A stretch of DNA of 64,000 nucleotides from Carnobacterium_B sp045617425 (GCF_045617425.1 NZ_JAZLIO010000018.1:1-64000), one strand, 5' to 3'; counted from the first letter of the stretch, positions 36,343 to 45,936 are shown. The notes: a model not told the origin generated them from the letters alone. A program made the numbers and translations.

Positions 36343-37197
36343 ATGATTTCTATTGGTTTAACAGGTTGGTCTGATCATGACTTATTGACCGTCCGAAAAT
36401 CGAAACGATTGGAAGATTATAGTTCACATTTCCCTTTTGTAGAATTGGATACCAGTTTTTATGCTATTCCTCCTGATAAAAATATTTTCTCATGGATAGA
36501 AAAAACACCAGCTACTTTTCAATTTATCCCTAAAGCTTTTCAAGCGATGACGTTACACAAAGATTGGCTGAAGTTTTTCCCGACTGAACAACAAATGTTC
36601 GAGCATTATATTGCGATTTTTGAACCTATGATTACCGCGCATCGAATCAAAGCTTTTCTATTTCAGTTTCCACCTTATTTTGATTGTACAAAAGAACACG
36701 TTCAGTATTTAAGGAAAGTCCGTCAATACATGGGTGAACTACCAATAGCGATCGAATTTCGTCATTCCAGCTGGTACAGTGACACGAATAAAGAGAACAC
36801 ATTGACTTTTTTAACGGAAGAACAATTTATTCACACTGTTGTCGATCAACCTCAGACCCCTGGAAATAGTGTTCCTTTAATCGTCAAAGGAACCAACGAC
36901 GAACTCACTCTGTTTCGCTTGCATGGTCAAAACTACGAAGGTTGGTTAGATGCCAGCGGACCCAATTGGCGTAAAAAACGAACACTTTATGATTATAGTT
37001 CATCTGAATTAGATCATTTCGTAAACATTATTCGCCAATTAGAAACAGAGTCAAAAGAAGTTTCCGTTATTTTTAACAATAACTCTGGTGGGCATGCCGC
37101 GAAAAATGCGAAACAGTTGCAAAAAAAATTACAGCTTACTTTTGACCATCTTGCTCCACAACAAACCGAATTAAATTTATTTGAAGAAGATTTCTAA
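36343..37197 (+). CDS. DUF72 domain-containing protein (YecE family)
   Basis: 284 aa. TIM-barrel-like DUF72 protein, starting ISIGLTGWSDHD, with LDTSFYAIPP, FQFIPKAFQAMTLH, FLFQFPP and the C-terminal IFNNNSGGHAAKNA that mark this family. Function unknown. SD AAGGAG at about 7 bp. It is divergent from the HAD phosphatase and ends in a terminator shared with the amino acid transporter operon. Confidence 0.88.
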   Translation: MISIGLTGWSDHDLLTVRKSKRLEDYSSHFPFVELDTSFYAIPPDKNIFSWIEKTPATFQFIPKAFQAMTLHKDWLKFFPTEQQMFEHYIAIFEPMITAHRIKAFLFQFPPYFDCTKEHVQYLRKVRQYMGELPIAIEFRHSSWYSDTNKENTLTFLTEEQFIHTVVDQPQTPGNSVPLIVKGTNDELTLFRLHGQNYEGWLDASGPNWRKKRTLYDYSSSELDHFVNIIRQLETESKEVSVIFNNNSGGHAAKNAKQLQKKLQLTFDHLAPQQTELNLFEEDF

Positions 37198-37206
37198 TTT
37201 TTTTAT

Positions 37207-37243
37207 AGCAAAAAAACGGACCCATTAAGAGTCCGTTTTTTTA
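37207..37243. terminator. bidirectional terminator between convergent genes
   Basis: Stem AAAAACGGAC / GTCCGTTTTT with a 9-nt loop, A-run on one side and T-run on the other. It serves both the DUF72 gene and the amino acid permease. Confidence 0.85.
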
Positions 37244-37261
37244 TTTTCTAAATTATATAAA

Positions 37262-37921
37262 CTATACATTTTCAGAATTTTTTTTATGCCAGTTTCTTAC
37301 TAAAACCGACAATGCGAAGCAAATAATAAAATAAACAACTGCTAAGAAACCATAAATCAAAAACACTTCAGAAGTTTTCTTTACTTTCCCTAAAATAACT
37401 TGGCCACTTCGTGTAAATTCCATGATTCCTAATCCTGCAAGAAATGACGTATCCTTAATAGTTGTAATTACTTGTGACAATAAAGAAGGGATGATTTTTT
37501 TAAAGGTTTGCGGCAAAACAACGTATACTAGTGTTTGAAAAAATGAAAATCCTTGAGAATGAGCAGCTTCAAATTGTCCTTTCGGTATCGAATTTAATCC
37601 ACCACGCACAATTTCTGCTACTACTGCAGCTGTATAAAGAAACAGCGCTATGGAAGCTTTCACTACTATCGTACTTCCTGGTATCAGGAAAGCACAACCG
37701 AGCATCCATAGTAATAATGGCGTATTACGGAATAATTCGATGTAAAATCCAGCTATTTTTCCGAAAAACTTCTTTTCATAGTTTCTGATCAACCCTAGGA
37801 GTGTTCCAAACACAATTGAAAGGATCACCACACATAAAGAAATTAGCAACGTAGTCTTTAATCCATCTAACAGGAACAATACGTTAGGGCTTGTAAAAAC
37901 GGTTTGTATGGAGTTTATCAT
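37262..37921 (-). CDS. glnP: polar amino acid ABC transporter permease (second)
   Basis: 219 aa with five predicted membrane helices and the EAA loop EAAHSQGFSFFQTLVYVVLPQ of HisMQ/GlnP permeases. It overlaps the other permease by 4 bp. Two different permeases imply a heterodimeric membrane channel. Last gene of the four-gene operon ATPase, binding protein, permease, permease. Glutamine, glutamate or aspartate are the likely substrates by family. Confidence 0.9.
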   Translation of the reverse strand: MINSIQTVFTSPNVLFLLDGLKTTLLISLCVVILSIVFGTLLGLIRNYEKKFFGKIAGFYIELFRNTPLLLWMLGCAFLIPGSTIVVKASIALFLYTAAVVAEIVRGGLNSIPKGQFEAAHSQGFSFFQTLVYVVLPQTFKKIIPSLLSQVITTIKDTSFLAGLGIMEFTRSGQVILGKVKKTSEVFLIYGFLAVVYFIICFALSVLVRNWHKKNSENV

Positions 37922-38628
37922 TCCATCACCTCCGGAATATCCACAACTAAGGAATCATTCTTTTTTAATTTCTCTTCATATTTCCTTGAGAACGTAGCCA
38001 ATGGGAAACAGAGAATGAAGTAAAACAATCCTGCAACCACATAAGACGGTCCATAATTTAAGCTAAATGAAGCATAAGAGTCTGCTGCGTACATTAAATC
38101 TGCTCCCGCAATAATTGCCAGTACAGAAGTATTTTTTATTAAATTGACTGCTTGATTGGTTAATGGAGGCAAAATACCTTTAACCATTTGTGGCAATATG
38201 ATGTAGCGCATGGTTTGTGTATAACTAAATCCTTGTGCATACGCAGCTTCTTGCTGACCTTTAGGAACAGATAAAATACCCGCACGTACCACTTCACCAA
38301 TGTAAGCTCCATGATACATTCCAACTCCTACTACCCCAATCGTAAACTCTCTTAAGACCAATCCTGCCATTGCTAATCCGTTATACATAAAGAAGATTTG
38401 AATAACAAGAGGAATATTTTGAAAAATTTCGACATATACTCGTGCGATTGAACTCAGAATCCTATTGTGGGCAGTTGATAATATACCAATCACGATTCCG
38501 ATTATCAAAGACAACGCTAATGCTAAGATGGCCACTTGGAGCGTTCTTAAAAATCCAGAACTAAAATTATCAAAATTTTGAAAAAGATCCTCCCATCTCC
38601 AAAGAGCGAATGGATTTGTACTTTTCAT
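37918..38628 (-). CDS. glnP: polar amino acid ABC transporter permease (first)
   Basis: 236 aa, five membrane helices, with the EAA loop QEAAYAQGFSYTQTMRYIILPQ. Start overlaps the end of the binding-protein gene by 4 bp (ATGA), and its own end overlaps the next permease by 4 bp, so the three are tightly coupled. It forms the transmembrane channel with the second permease. Confidence 0.9.
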   Translation of the reverse strand: MKSTNPFALWRWEDLFQNFDNFSSGFLRTLQVAILALALSLIIGIVIGILSTAHNRILSSIARVYVEIFQNIPLVIQIFFMYNGLAMAGLVLREFTIGVVGVGMYHGAYIGEVVRAGILSVPKGQQEAAYAQGFSYTQTMRYIILPQMVKGILPPLTNQAVNLIKNTSVLAIIAGADLMYAADSYASFSLNYGPSYVVAGLFYFILCFPLATFSRKYEEKLKKNDSLVVDIPEVME

Positions 38629-39452
38629 TCTTCACTCAATCCCCACTCTGTAACCAATCCATTAAGAGTATCATCTTCTCCCCAAGTAGTGATCAACCCA
38701 TTTACATGCTCTGCTAACTCTGTATTTGTTTTCTTTGTTGCGATTCCATAATCTTGCGTTGCGAAGCGGTCTGGCAAGATTTCAGTTGAATCATCTAAAT
38801 AGCCAGCCAAAATAGATCTGTCCACACTAAATGCGTCTACGCGGCCTGAATCTAACGCTGCTTTAATTTCTGGATAAGTAGCATATTCTGAAAATTCTAC
38901 TGTAATATCATATTGTTCAGCTTCTGATGTGATAGCTTCTGACGTTGTAGAACTTTGTGCCACACCAACATTTGCTCCATCCATATCTTTTAAACCTTCA
39001 TAGTTTTTGTCTTTTTTCACTAGTAAACCAACTGCGTCTTCATAATACGCATCAGAGAAATTATAGGTTTCTTTACGTTCTTCAGTAACTGTAAAAGTAG
39101 CAATAACCATATCAACTTCGCCATTATCCAATAGTGGACCACGTGTTTTAGCCGTAACAGGCGTTAATTCAATGGCGTCTGGATCGCCTAAAATGTCTTC
39201 AGCAATTTTTTTAGCAATATCAATTTCAAATCCTTCTATTTCTCCTGTATCTGTATTCTTCAACCCAAAGTTTGGAACATCTTCTTTTACCCCTACTTTT
39301 AAAACGCCAGCGTCTTTGATTGATTCAATCGTTACTTGATTCGATCCTTTTGGTGCGTCTGCTTCTGTTGTTGAACCGTCATCTGAAGAACAAGCTCCTA
39401 AAAATAATACACTAGACAAAATAACTGTTGCTAATAAGTTTCTTTTTTTCAT
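38625..39452 (-). CDS. amino acid ABC transporter substrate-binding lipoprotein
   Basis: 275 aa family-3 extracellular solute-binding protein. Signal peptide with lipobox LGAC near residue 21, then VLKVGVKEDVPNFG, GFEIDIAKKIAED and DNGEVDMVIATFTVTEERK, which form the amino acid binding lobes. Anchored on the outer face of the membrane. The family suggests glutamate, glutamine or aspartate. SD AGGAGG precedes ATG. Confidence 0.92.
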   Translation of the reverse strand: MKKRNLLATVILSSVLFLGACSSDDGSTTEADAPKGSNQVTIESIKDAGVLKVGVKEDVPNFGLKNTDTGEIEGFEIDIAKKIAEDILGDPDAIELTPVTAKTRGPLLDNGEVDMVIATFTVTEERKETYNFSDAYYEDAVGLLVKKDKNYEGLKDMDGANVGVAQSSTTSEAITSEAEQYDITVEFSEYATYPEIKAALDSGRVDAFSVDRSILAGYLDDSTEILPDRFATQDYGIATKKTNTELAEHVNGLITTWGEDDTLNGLVTEWGLSEE

Positions 39453-39483
39453 TTGTTTTTCCTCCTAAGGATATCTTTATTTT

Positions 39484-40206
39484 TTATCTTAAAATTTTAC
39501 TTAAAAATTCTTTCGTTCGTTCATGAGTAGGGTTTTCAAAAAAATGTTCTGGTGACCCTACTTCTAAAATGGTTCCATTATCCATAAAAATAACACGATC
39601 TGCTACTTGTTTAGCAAAGCCCATTTCATGGGTCACAACGACCATTGTAATGTTCATGCTAGATAGTTTAATCATAACATCCAATACTTCTTGAACCGTC
39701 TCTGGATCTAAAGCAGATGTAGGTTCATCGAATAGAATGATTTTCTTTTCAGAGCAGAGCGATCTAGCAATAGCGACTCTTTGCTGCTGGCCTCCTGAGA
39801 GTGTTGAAGGGTATGCCGTTGCTTTTTCTCGTAACCCTACGATATCTAGATATTGATAAGCCAGTTCTTCTGCTTCTTTTTTTGATTTATTCTGTAATTT
39901 CATAGGTCCAATTGTCAGATTTCCTAACACCGTCATATGCGGATAAAGGTTAAACTGTTGAAAGACCATTGCAGAAGAATTTCGTACCATCTCTAATTTG
40001 TTTTTTTCTGTTATTTGATTGCCATCTATATAGACTTCTCCTGTCGTAGGTTCCTCAAGAAAATTCATACATCTAACTGTAGTACTTTTTCCAGAGCCAG
40101 AAGGACCTATGATAACGACTTTTTCCCCTTCAGCCACCTCTAAATTAACATCTTTTAGGACATGGTGGTCACCGAAATATTTATTTACATTCTGTAACTT
40201 GATCAA
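39484..40206 (-). CDS. glnQ: polar amino acid ABC transporter ATP-binding protein
   Basis: 240 aa. Walker A GPSGSGKS, Q-loop VFQQFNLYPHMT, signature LSGGQQQR, Walker B ILFDEPTSALD, and switch His in VVTHEMGFA. The longer in-frame region up to 40305 is Cys-rich and unlike the family. The start I choose is TTG at 40206, which follows AAAGGAG and gives the standard N-terminus (IKLQNVNKYFG). First gene of the operon. Confidence 0.92.
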   Translation of the reverse strand: MIKLQNVNKYFGDHHVLKDVNLEVAEGEKVVIIGPSGSGKSTTVRCMNFLEEPTTGEVYIDGNQITEKNKLEMVRNSSAMVFQQFNLYPHMTVLGNLTIGPMKLQNKSKKEAEELAYQYLDIVGLREKATAYPSTLSGGQQQRVAIARSLCSEKKIILFDEPTSALDPETVQEVLDVMIKLSSMNITMVVVTHEMGFAKQVADRVIFMDNGTILEVGSPEHFFENPTHERTKEFLSKILR

Positions 40207-40450
40207 CTCTGTCTCATCTCCTTTACAGTAACATTGATGGTAGTCAGTATTTTTTAAGCAAGCGAGGTCTTTCTTGCTGCTTAAAACAATAGTATAAATA
40301 CACATTTATGAGAAATCAATTAATATATATCTTGTATATGTTAAGTTTCCTCACATGGATTTAATAGAAAAAGACTGAAAAACCTTTGTTTTATCCATTT
40401 AAGACCCATTAAAATAATATCATTTTTCTCATTGATTTTTAAAAAAACAA

Positions 40451-40492
40451 AAAAAACACTTCCAAACAATAAAAGTTCATTTGTTGGAAGTG
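40451..40492 (-). terminator. terminator of the monooxygenase gene
   Basis: Minus-strand stem CACTTCCAA / TTGGAAGTG with additional inner pairs, followed by a long T run. Confidence 0.75.
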
Positions 40493-40503
40493 GAGGCGAT
40501 TTA

Positions 40504-41502
40504 TTATTTTTTTAGTAATTCTTTAGCTAATAAACGATATACATCTAATCGTTTTTCTTGTGAATGGGGAATACTACAGATCATTGCTTCATCAAAACCA
40601 TATTTCTCTTGATCTTCTACTAATTTTGCAGCGATTTCTTTCGGCGTACCTACTAAATGCAGTTCGCGTCCTTGTTTTATTGTTAATTGGTCAATTTCGG
40701 TTAAAGGATAATGTTGTGCTTCTTCAGGTGTCAACAATTGACCCATCTGTCCTTTTCTCATCAATAGACGTGCAATATCTTGTGGTTTAGCTTCATACTC
40801 TGCTTCTTCTCTAGTTTCAGCTGTTGTAACAAGATACGCTACATTGATATATGGTTTGTCCATAAATACAGAGGGTTGAAAATTAACTTTGTATTCATCT
40901 AAGATATCTTTTGTCATTCCGCCCATAAAGAACTGAGCAAACGAATAACCTACTCCCATTTGGGCTGCCTTACGTGCACTACTGCCGCTCGAACCAAGTA
41001 GCCAAGCTTCAGGCAACTGAATATGTGAAGGAGTAGCAATTGTTCGGTTGTATATTCGATCTTCAGGCACTTCATCATTGATTAATTTTAATGCGGTATC
41101 AAATTTTTCATACATATTATCCAACATCGGCTGACGACCTTCTGACAAAGCATAAATAGAATTATTATCGCCACCTGGAGCACGACCTACTCCAAAATCG
41201 ATTCGTCCTGGTGAAAAAGCACTTAACGTTTTAAAAACTTCCGCTAATTTCAAAGGCGAATAATGCATCATCATAACTCCACCTGTACCGATTCGAATAT
41301 TTTTTGTTTTTGCCGCTAAATGAGCTGCAGTGATTTCAGGTGCTGAACTTGCAAAACCATTTGTTCCATGGTGCTCTGCCATCCACATACGTGTGTACCC
41401 TAATTCATCCGCTAAAATAGCTAATTCTTCAGCTTTTGCTAAAGCATCTGTAGCTGTATTTCCACTTGTAATAGGTGCTTGATCTAAGACACTTAATCTC
41501 AC
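40504..41502 (-). CDS. LLM class flavin-dependent oxidoreductase (luciferase-like)
   Basis: 332 aa bacterial-luciferase-fold monooxygenase. The N-terminus LSVLDQAPITSGNTATDAL, the RMWMAEHHG segment, the GTGGVMMMHYSPLKLAE region and FGVGRAPGGD are hallmarks of the YhbW/MsnO8-like subgroup. It uses reduced FMN. The substrate is unknown. Monocistronic: a terminator follows, and an opposite-strand hairpin lies 47 bp upstream. Confidence 0.9.
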   Translation of the reverse strand: MRLSVLDQAPITSGNTATDALAKAEELAILADELGYTRMWMAEHHGTNGFASSAPEITAAHLAAKTKNIRIGTGGVMMMHYSPLKLAEVFKTLSAFSPGRIDFGVGRAPGGDNNSIYALSEGRQPMLDNMYEKFDTALKLINDEVPEDRIYNRTIATPSHIQLPEAWLLGSSGSSARKAAQMGVGYSFAQFFMGGMTKDILDEYKVNFQPSVFMDKPYINVAYLVTTAETREEAEYEAKPQDIARLLMRKGQMGQLLTPEEAQHYPLTEIDQLTIKQGRELHLVGTPKEIAAKLVEDQEKYGFDEAMICSIPHSQEKRLDVYRLLAKELLKK

Positions 41503-41548
41503 TATTTTTCCACTCCTTCATTATCCTAACACTTTTATAACCACTTCC

Positions 41549-41597
41549 AACTCGTATCTGGCTAATTTTTTATTAGCCAGATACGAGTTGTTTTTTT
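41549..41597 (+). terminator. orphan strong terminator-like hairpin
   Basis: Perfect 17-bp stem (arms 41549-41565 and 41573-41589, core CTCGTATCTGGC / GCCAGATACGAG), 7-nt loop, then G and seven T on the plus strand. No plus-strand gene precedes it for more than 4 kb; the minus-strand side has no T tract. Confidence 0.7.
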
Positions 41598-41766
41598 CTC
41601 ATGTTTATCATTATAAAGAAACACTGATATGATTTCTATACACACGGGTTAGCTACTATGGAATTCACATGTAAAAAAACGAATCAAAGATAAGACTACC
41701 CTATAAAATTAGGTAACAAGCCAAACCTTACAATGTATTCTAAGTTTTTTTAGTAGAAATTAGTTC

Positions 41767-42201
41767 TTATTCAAAATCTTCGCTTAATATCTTTACACGA
41801 TTTTCAAAAGATACTTCTTGATGGATTTCGTGTAGCATCCAAACATAACCAAAGCTGTCTAAAAACATTGCATTTGAAATACCCATTTCTTCCATTTTTG
41901 TAATTGGTTGAATGACTGTTGCTCCTACAACAACTGCTTTATCAAAGACTACTTGAATACTAGGTACCACGACATTAAACCAAAATGATTGGTTCCTATC
42001 TTCTTTTGGCGCAAACAATTGGTATTCAGGATTTTCATCGAGTATGTGAAAACGAGTACCATAAATTGTGAAAACTGCTTCGTTGTTCCCAACTTTGAAG
42101 TCTGTTGCCTCAACTATTACAACTTCAAAAATAGAGATATACTGTTCTAAAGCTGCTTTACTATTTTTTACAACAAAATCAATTTCAACTCCTGTAATCA
42201 T
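41767..42201 (-). CDS. VOC family protein (PhnB-like)
   Basis: 144 aa vicinal-oxygen-chelate fold protein, closer to the PhnB-like group (VEIDFVVKNSKAALEQYISIFEV, FWFNVVV, SFGYVWMLHEI) than to glyoxalase I. Such proteins often lack the full set of metal ligands. Function not predictable. SD GGAGGG precedes ATG. Monocistronic, with no clear terminator on its own strand apart from the hairpin at 41549-41589, which lacks a T tract in this direction. Confidence 0.8.
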   Translation of the reverse strand: MITGVEIDFVVKNSKAALEQYISIFEVVIVEATDFKVGNNEAVFTIYGTRFHILDENPEYQLFAPKEDRNQSFWFNVVVPSIQVVFDKAVVVGATVIQPITKMEEMGISNAMFLDSFGYVWMLHEIHQEVSFENRVKILSEDFE

Positions 42202-42294
42202 TTACACACCCTCCTAGTACTATTTTTTATCACTTATAGTATAGCATCTATAAAACCTAGTAGAGTTATACAAGGACTACTACAACTATGATGT

Positions 42295-43293
42295 TTAATT
42301 ATTTATAGAGAAATAAGCAAAATGATAAAACAACTCCCATAATTCATACCAAACACGAGGATTTTTTCCAGTTAATTCTTCAATTTTTTGGATTCTATAA
42401 TTCAATGTGTTTCTATGGATATGAAGTTCTAACGAAGTGTCATTGATACTTTTATTATTTCGCGCGAAACTAATGAGTGTTTCTGTATATTCTGGTGCCA
42501 CTTCTTTTATCTTCCTCAATAGTTCCTGATTAGGAGGAAGAGAAAATGAGAATAAATTGGCTAAATAGCAGTTATTTGTTTTATTGACTCCTTCTTTCTT
42601 TGTATGAAAAAAAGAGAGCATTGCATAAGTCTGTTTGATATCTTGAAGATTTTGACTAATATTTTTTTCACTAGAACTTACAATAATAAATTCTTTAGTA
42701 GTTGATTCTAATGAATCAACGTTCTTTACAAAAATAACAAAACCTCCAGACCATTCAAACAATTGTTTATTAGACGCAATTGCTCTCAGTATTTCTTTCC
42801 TTTCAGCAAAAACGCCATAATAAGGTTGCTCCAATTCTAGGTCATACTTTTCATTTGCTTCTTTTTTTAACGATTCTGTATATATACCTTCTGACTGGAT
42901 AATTTGTTTTAAGAGATTATTCTTTGCCACTCTATTCTCTTCTTTTTGTTTATAAATATTCAATTCTTCAATAAGGAGTAGCGAAACCGTTTTAACAATT
43001 TTTGTGAATGGACGAACTTCATTAGGGTCGCCTGTAATTCCGACGACTCCCATGATAGTGCCTTCATAGATTATAGGCTCATTCGTCCCTTTTTTCTCTA
43101 AATGCGTATCTCGGTAAACCTCTATAATTTTCTTTTCTTTGATTGCTCGTTCAGCTGCTCTGTGCGAAGTTCCAATACGTTTACTGTCGCCACTTGCAAT
43201 AATAATTCCTAAGTCATTCATAATATTGATATTGTAAGGAATATCTTCCATAAGTTTACTGACGATTAAACTAGCCTGACTATTCGTTAACAC
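42295..43293 (-). CDS. CdaR family transcriptional regulator (sugar diacid type)
   Basis: 332 aa. N-terminal putative sugar-diacid recognition domain (about 5-135, SQASLIVSKLMEDIPYNINIMNDLG and GTNEPIIYEGTIMGVVGITG). C-terminal PucR-type HTH with LHIHRNTLNYRIQKIEELTG. Relatives activate glycerate/glucarate genes. I pick GTG at 43293 (AAAGGTGG at 10 bp) over a longer frame from 43320 that starts in the terminator. It lies just downstream of the glycerate kinase gene, which it probably controls. Confidence 0.88.
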   Translation of the reverse strand: MLTNSQASLIVSKLMEDIPYNINIMNDLGIIIASGDSKRIGTSHRAAERAIKEKKIIEVYRDTHLEKKGTNEPIIYEGTIMGVVGITGDPNEVRPFTKIVKTVSLLLIEELNIYKQKEENRVAKNNLLKQIIQSEGIYTESLKKEANEKYDLELEQPYYGVFAERKEILRAIASNKQLFEWSGGFVIFVKNVDSLESTTKEFIIVSSSEKNISQNLQDIKQTYAMLSFFHTKKEGVNKTNNCYLANLFSFSLPPNQELLRKIKEVAPEYTETLISFARNNKSINDTSLELHIHRNTLNYRIQKIEELTGKNPRVWYELWELFYHFAYFSINN

Positions 43294-43320
43294 GTTACTT
43301 CTGCCACCTTTTCTATACAA

Positions 43321-43359
43321 AAAAACAGTTTAGAATGATACATTCTAAACTGTTTTTTC
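43321..43359. terminator. glycerate kinase terminator upstream of cdaR
   Basis: Perfect stem AAACAGTTTAGAATG / CATTCTAAACTGTTT with an ATA loop, A- and T-flanked on both sides. It stands between the kinase and the regulator, which are on the same strand. Confidence 0.85.
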
Positions 43360-43429
43360 TTATCTTATAAACTAAAGTATCTTCTTAAAAACTTAAAATA
43401 TCAAGTTTATCTCCTAAAATAAATGTGCT

Positions 43430-44581
43430 TTATTCCTGCTCACTGGTTAAGAATAAAATTCGAGCAATATTTTCACATGTTCGCTCTAGATTTGATTCGC
43501 CATTCTCCAAAGCTTTGTCAATCGATTCGGCCTTTGAAAGAATTCCAAAAATAGCCGTCATCCCCTCGTTGTATAGCACCTCAACATCTTTCCCAATGTA
43601 ACCAGCACAAGCAAAGACAGGTTTTTGATACTGTTTCGCAACTTTTGCGACCCCATATGGCGCTTTTCCAAACTTAGTTTGAAAATCCATGCCACCTTCA
43701 CCAGTAAAAATAAAATCAGCTTCCGCAATCTGTTCTTCTAGTCGATTGATCTCAATGACAATATCAATTCCAGGTCTTAGCGTTGCATTTGTAAAAGCTA
43801 GTAAACCAGCGCCTAGTCCACCTGCTGCTCCAGCTCCAGGTAGATGTTCAATAGATTTTTTTACATCTTTTTGAATAATGTGCGCATAATGTTTTAAATT
43901 AGAGTCTAATTGTTGCACCATTTCTAAAGTTGCTCCTTTTTGAGGACCAAATACATGAGCAGCCCCATGCTCTCCAGTCAATGGGTTGGTAACATCGCTA
44001 GCCACTTCAATTTCGATTTCTTTTATTCGAGGATCTAATTCAGCAGTATCAATTGATACTAACTGATTCAAAGAACCTCCTCCTTGAGGAATCGATTGTC
44101 CGTTTCCGTCTAAAAACTTCACACCCAATGCTTCGGCCATCCCAGCTCCGCCATCATTCGTTACGCTACCGCCAATTCCGATAATGATTTTTTCTACACC
44201 TTGATCTAGAGCCGCCTTGATCAATTCTCCAGTACCATACGTAGAAGTGATCAATGGGTTTCGACGCTCTTTTGGTAATATTTCAATCCCGTTTGCTTTT
44301 GCCATTTCAATGACAGCCGTTTTATTATCGCCTAAAATACCAAAGTAGGCCGTTACTTTTTCCTCAGGAATCGGACCAGATACTTCAACATTGATTCGTC
44401 TTCCTTTTGTTGCATCCACTAAAGAATCAACTGTTCCTTCTCCTCCATCAGCCATTGGAACAAGACTGATTTCTGCATCCTTAAACACTTTTTTGATTCC
44501 TCTAGCCATTGCTTCACAGGCTTCTTTTGCGCTCATACTTTCCTTAAACGAATCTGGTGCAACAACAAATCTTTTCACCAT
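43430..44581 (-). CDS. glycerate kinase (GlxK/GarK type)
   Basis: 383 aa. It phosphorylates glycerate, feeding it into lower glycolysis. The N-terminus VVAPDSFKESMSAKEACEAM, VPMADGGEGTVD, GIGGSVTNDGGAGMAEALG and FTGEGGMDFQT are the signature stretches of this family. ATG at 44581 has AGAGGT upstream; the longer frame to 44605 overlaps the permease stop. Second gene after the GntP permease, so uptake and phosphorylation of glycerate is the likely pathway. Confidence 0.94.
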   Translation of the reverse strand: MVKRFVVAPDSFKESMSAKEACEAMARGIKKVFKDAEISLVPMADGGEGTVDSLVDATKGRRINVEVSGPIPEEKVTAYFGILGDNKTAVIEMAKANGIEILPKERRNPLITSTYGTGELIKAALDQGVEKIIIGIGGSVTNDGGAGMAEALGVKFLDGNGQSIPQGGGSLNQLVSIDTAELDPRIKEIEIEVASDVTNPLTGEHGAAHVFGPQKGATLEMVQQLDSNLKHYAHIIQKDVKKSIEHLPGAGAAGGLGAGLLAFTNATLRPGIDIVIEINRLEEQIAEADFIFTGEGGMDFQTKFGKAPYGVAKVAKQYQKPVFACAGYIGKDVEVLYNEGMTAIFGILSKAESIDKALENGESNLERTCENIARILFLTSEQE

Positions 44582-44604
44582 TATATTTACCTCTTTTCCC
44601 ATCA

Positions 44605-45897
44605 TTAGTTAAGAATAAATCCATACAAAATCGTTGCAACTACAGTCATTGCACCACCTACACACATCTCGTAAGGGATAACCTTCAATCTTTCTTTTAT
44701 CGTCATATTCATACTATTTGCACTAATATGGAAATAATTCCCTTGAGGAACACTATCAATAACGGTTGATCCTGTATGAACCATTACAGATGCTGCCAAA
44801 GAAGAAGTTCCTGTATCTAGAATAGCTTGTCCAAATGATCCAGTAGCCAATATAACAGCAGTAGACGTTGATCCTACAGCTAATCCCATCAAAACACCTG
44901 AAATTGGCGCTAAGAATGTTCCAGAAATACCTATCGTGTCAATTAATTTCACAACTTGTACAGATAAATCAGAAGCAGATATCAATCCTGCAATTGCTCC
45001 AGCTCCAATCAAAATAAGTACCGTATCTGTTACCCGTTTAATTCCTGAAGAAGCATATTCACTAATTTTGTTCGCATGTCCCATTGCAATCGTTCCTACG
45101 ATTGAAGCAAAAGGAAGAATATATAAAGCATCAATTTTTAAATTTGTGAGGACCTCTATTTTTAGTAGGGTTCCAATTGGATTAATCAATAAAAGAACAA
45201 TTGAAAGTATCGGCGCAATCAACGCTTTTCCCAATGGCATTAATTCTTTTGATTCTTTTTTAAGAATATCCCTATCTCTTACCATTTCACCTTTACTTTT
45301 AATTAGATTGGCCACAATAACAGCTGTTGCAAGTCCGAATAAAGCAGGAATAAAACCAGCTAACATCACACTGCTCAAATTCAAGCCAAAACCATCTGCT
45401 GCTGCGATCGTATTTGGATTAGGAGAAATAATATTTCCTGCTTTCCCTCCACCAGATAAGGCCGTTAATAAAGCAATCTTACTAATCCCTGTTTGTTTTC
45501 CAACTGATAATGCAATTGGAGCAACAATTAGAACTGCTACTGGAATAAATACTCCTACAGCCGTTATGATCATTGTCGAAAGAGCTAATGATAAGATAGC
45601 TTTCTTATCTCCAAGTTTCGTTACGATTGCATTAGCAATGGATTCTGCCGCTCCAGATTCCATCATTACACCCGCAAGCATTCCCGCAGCCAGAACGCGG
45701 ATAGCGGTTCCAATAACACTTTGTGTTCCACTGATTAGAATATCAATAGTATCCACCAAAGAAGCTCCACCTACTAAACAACCAACGATGGCTCCAAAAA
45801 ATAAAGAATACACTGGATTGAACTTTTTCAATATCAGTACAATTGCAACGATCAATCCAATAATTGCTGCAAACCATGGAATCGTACTATCTAACAT
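44605..45897 (-). CDS. GntP family permease
   Basis: 430 aa, about 12 membrane helices. The GntP/GlxP features AAGMLAGVMMESGAAESIA and LSGGGKAGNIISPNPNTIAAADGFG are present. Paired with a glycerate kinase and a CdaR regulator, it probably imports glycerate or a related sugar acid by proton symport rather than gluconate. SD GGGGGAT precedes ATG. The promoter upstream is overlapped by a cre site, so carbon catabolite repression is expected. Confidence 0.9.
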   Translation of the reverse strand: MLDSTIPWFAAIIGLIVAIVLILKKFNPVYSLFFGAIVGCLVGGASLVDTIDILISGTQSVIGTAIRVLAAGMLAGVMMESGAAESIANAIVTKLGDKKAILSLALSTMIITAVGVFIPVAVLIVAPIALSVGKQTGISKIALLTALSGGGKAGNIISPNPNTIAAADGFGLNLSSVMLAGFIPALFGLATAVIVANLIKSKGEMVRDRDILKKESKELMPLGKALIAPILSIVLLLINPIGTLLKIEVLTNLKIDALYILPFASIVGTIAMGHANKISEYASSGIKRVTDTVLILIGAGAIAGLISASDLSVQVVKLIDTIGISGTFLAPISGVLMGLAVGSTSTAVILATGSFGQAILDTGTSSLAASVMVHTGSTVIDSVPQGNYFHISANSMNMTIKERLKVIPYEMCVGGAMTVVATILYGFILN

Positions 45898-45921
45898 CTT
45901 TAAACATCCCCCAACTTAATC

Positions 45922-45936
45922 TGTGTGCGCTTACAT
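45922..45936 (-). promoter_or_regulatory. CcpA cre site at the gntP-glycerate kinase promoter
   Basis: Minus-strand ATGTAAGCGCACACA fits the consensus WTGNAANCGNWNNCW at every defined position. It overlaps the edge of the -10 (TATAAT, 45935-45940), a position for repression. Confidence 0.75.

Noticed and set aside
44936..45919. Plus-strand 327-codon frame
   Set aside because: Long, but exactly antisense to the GntP permease. The Ala/Ile/Pro-rich sequence looks like a mirror of a membrane protein gene.
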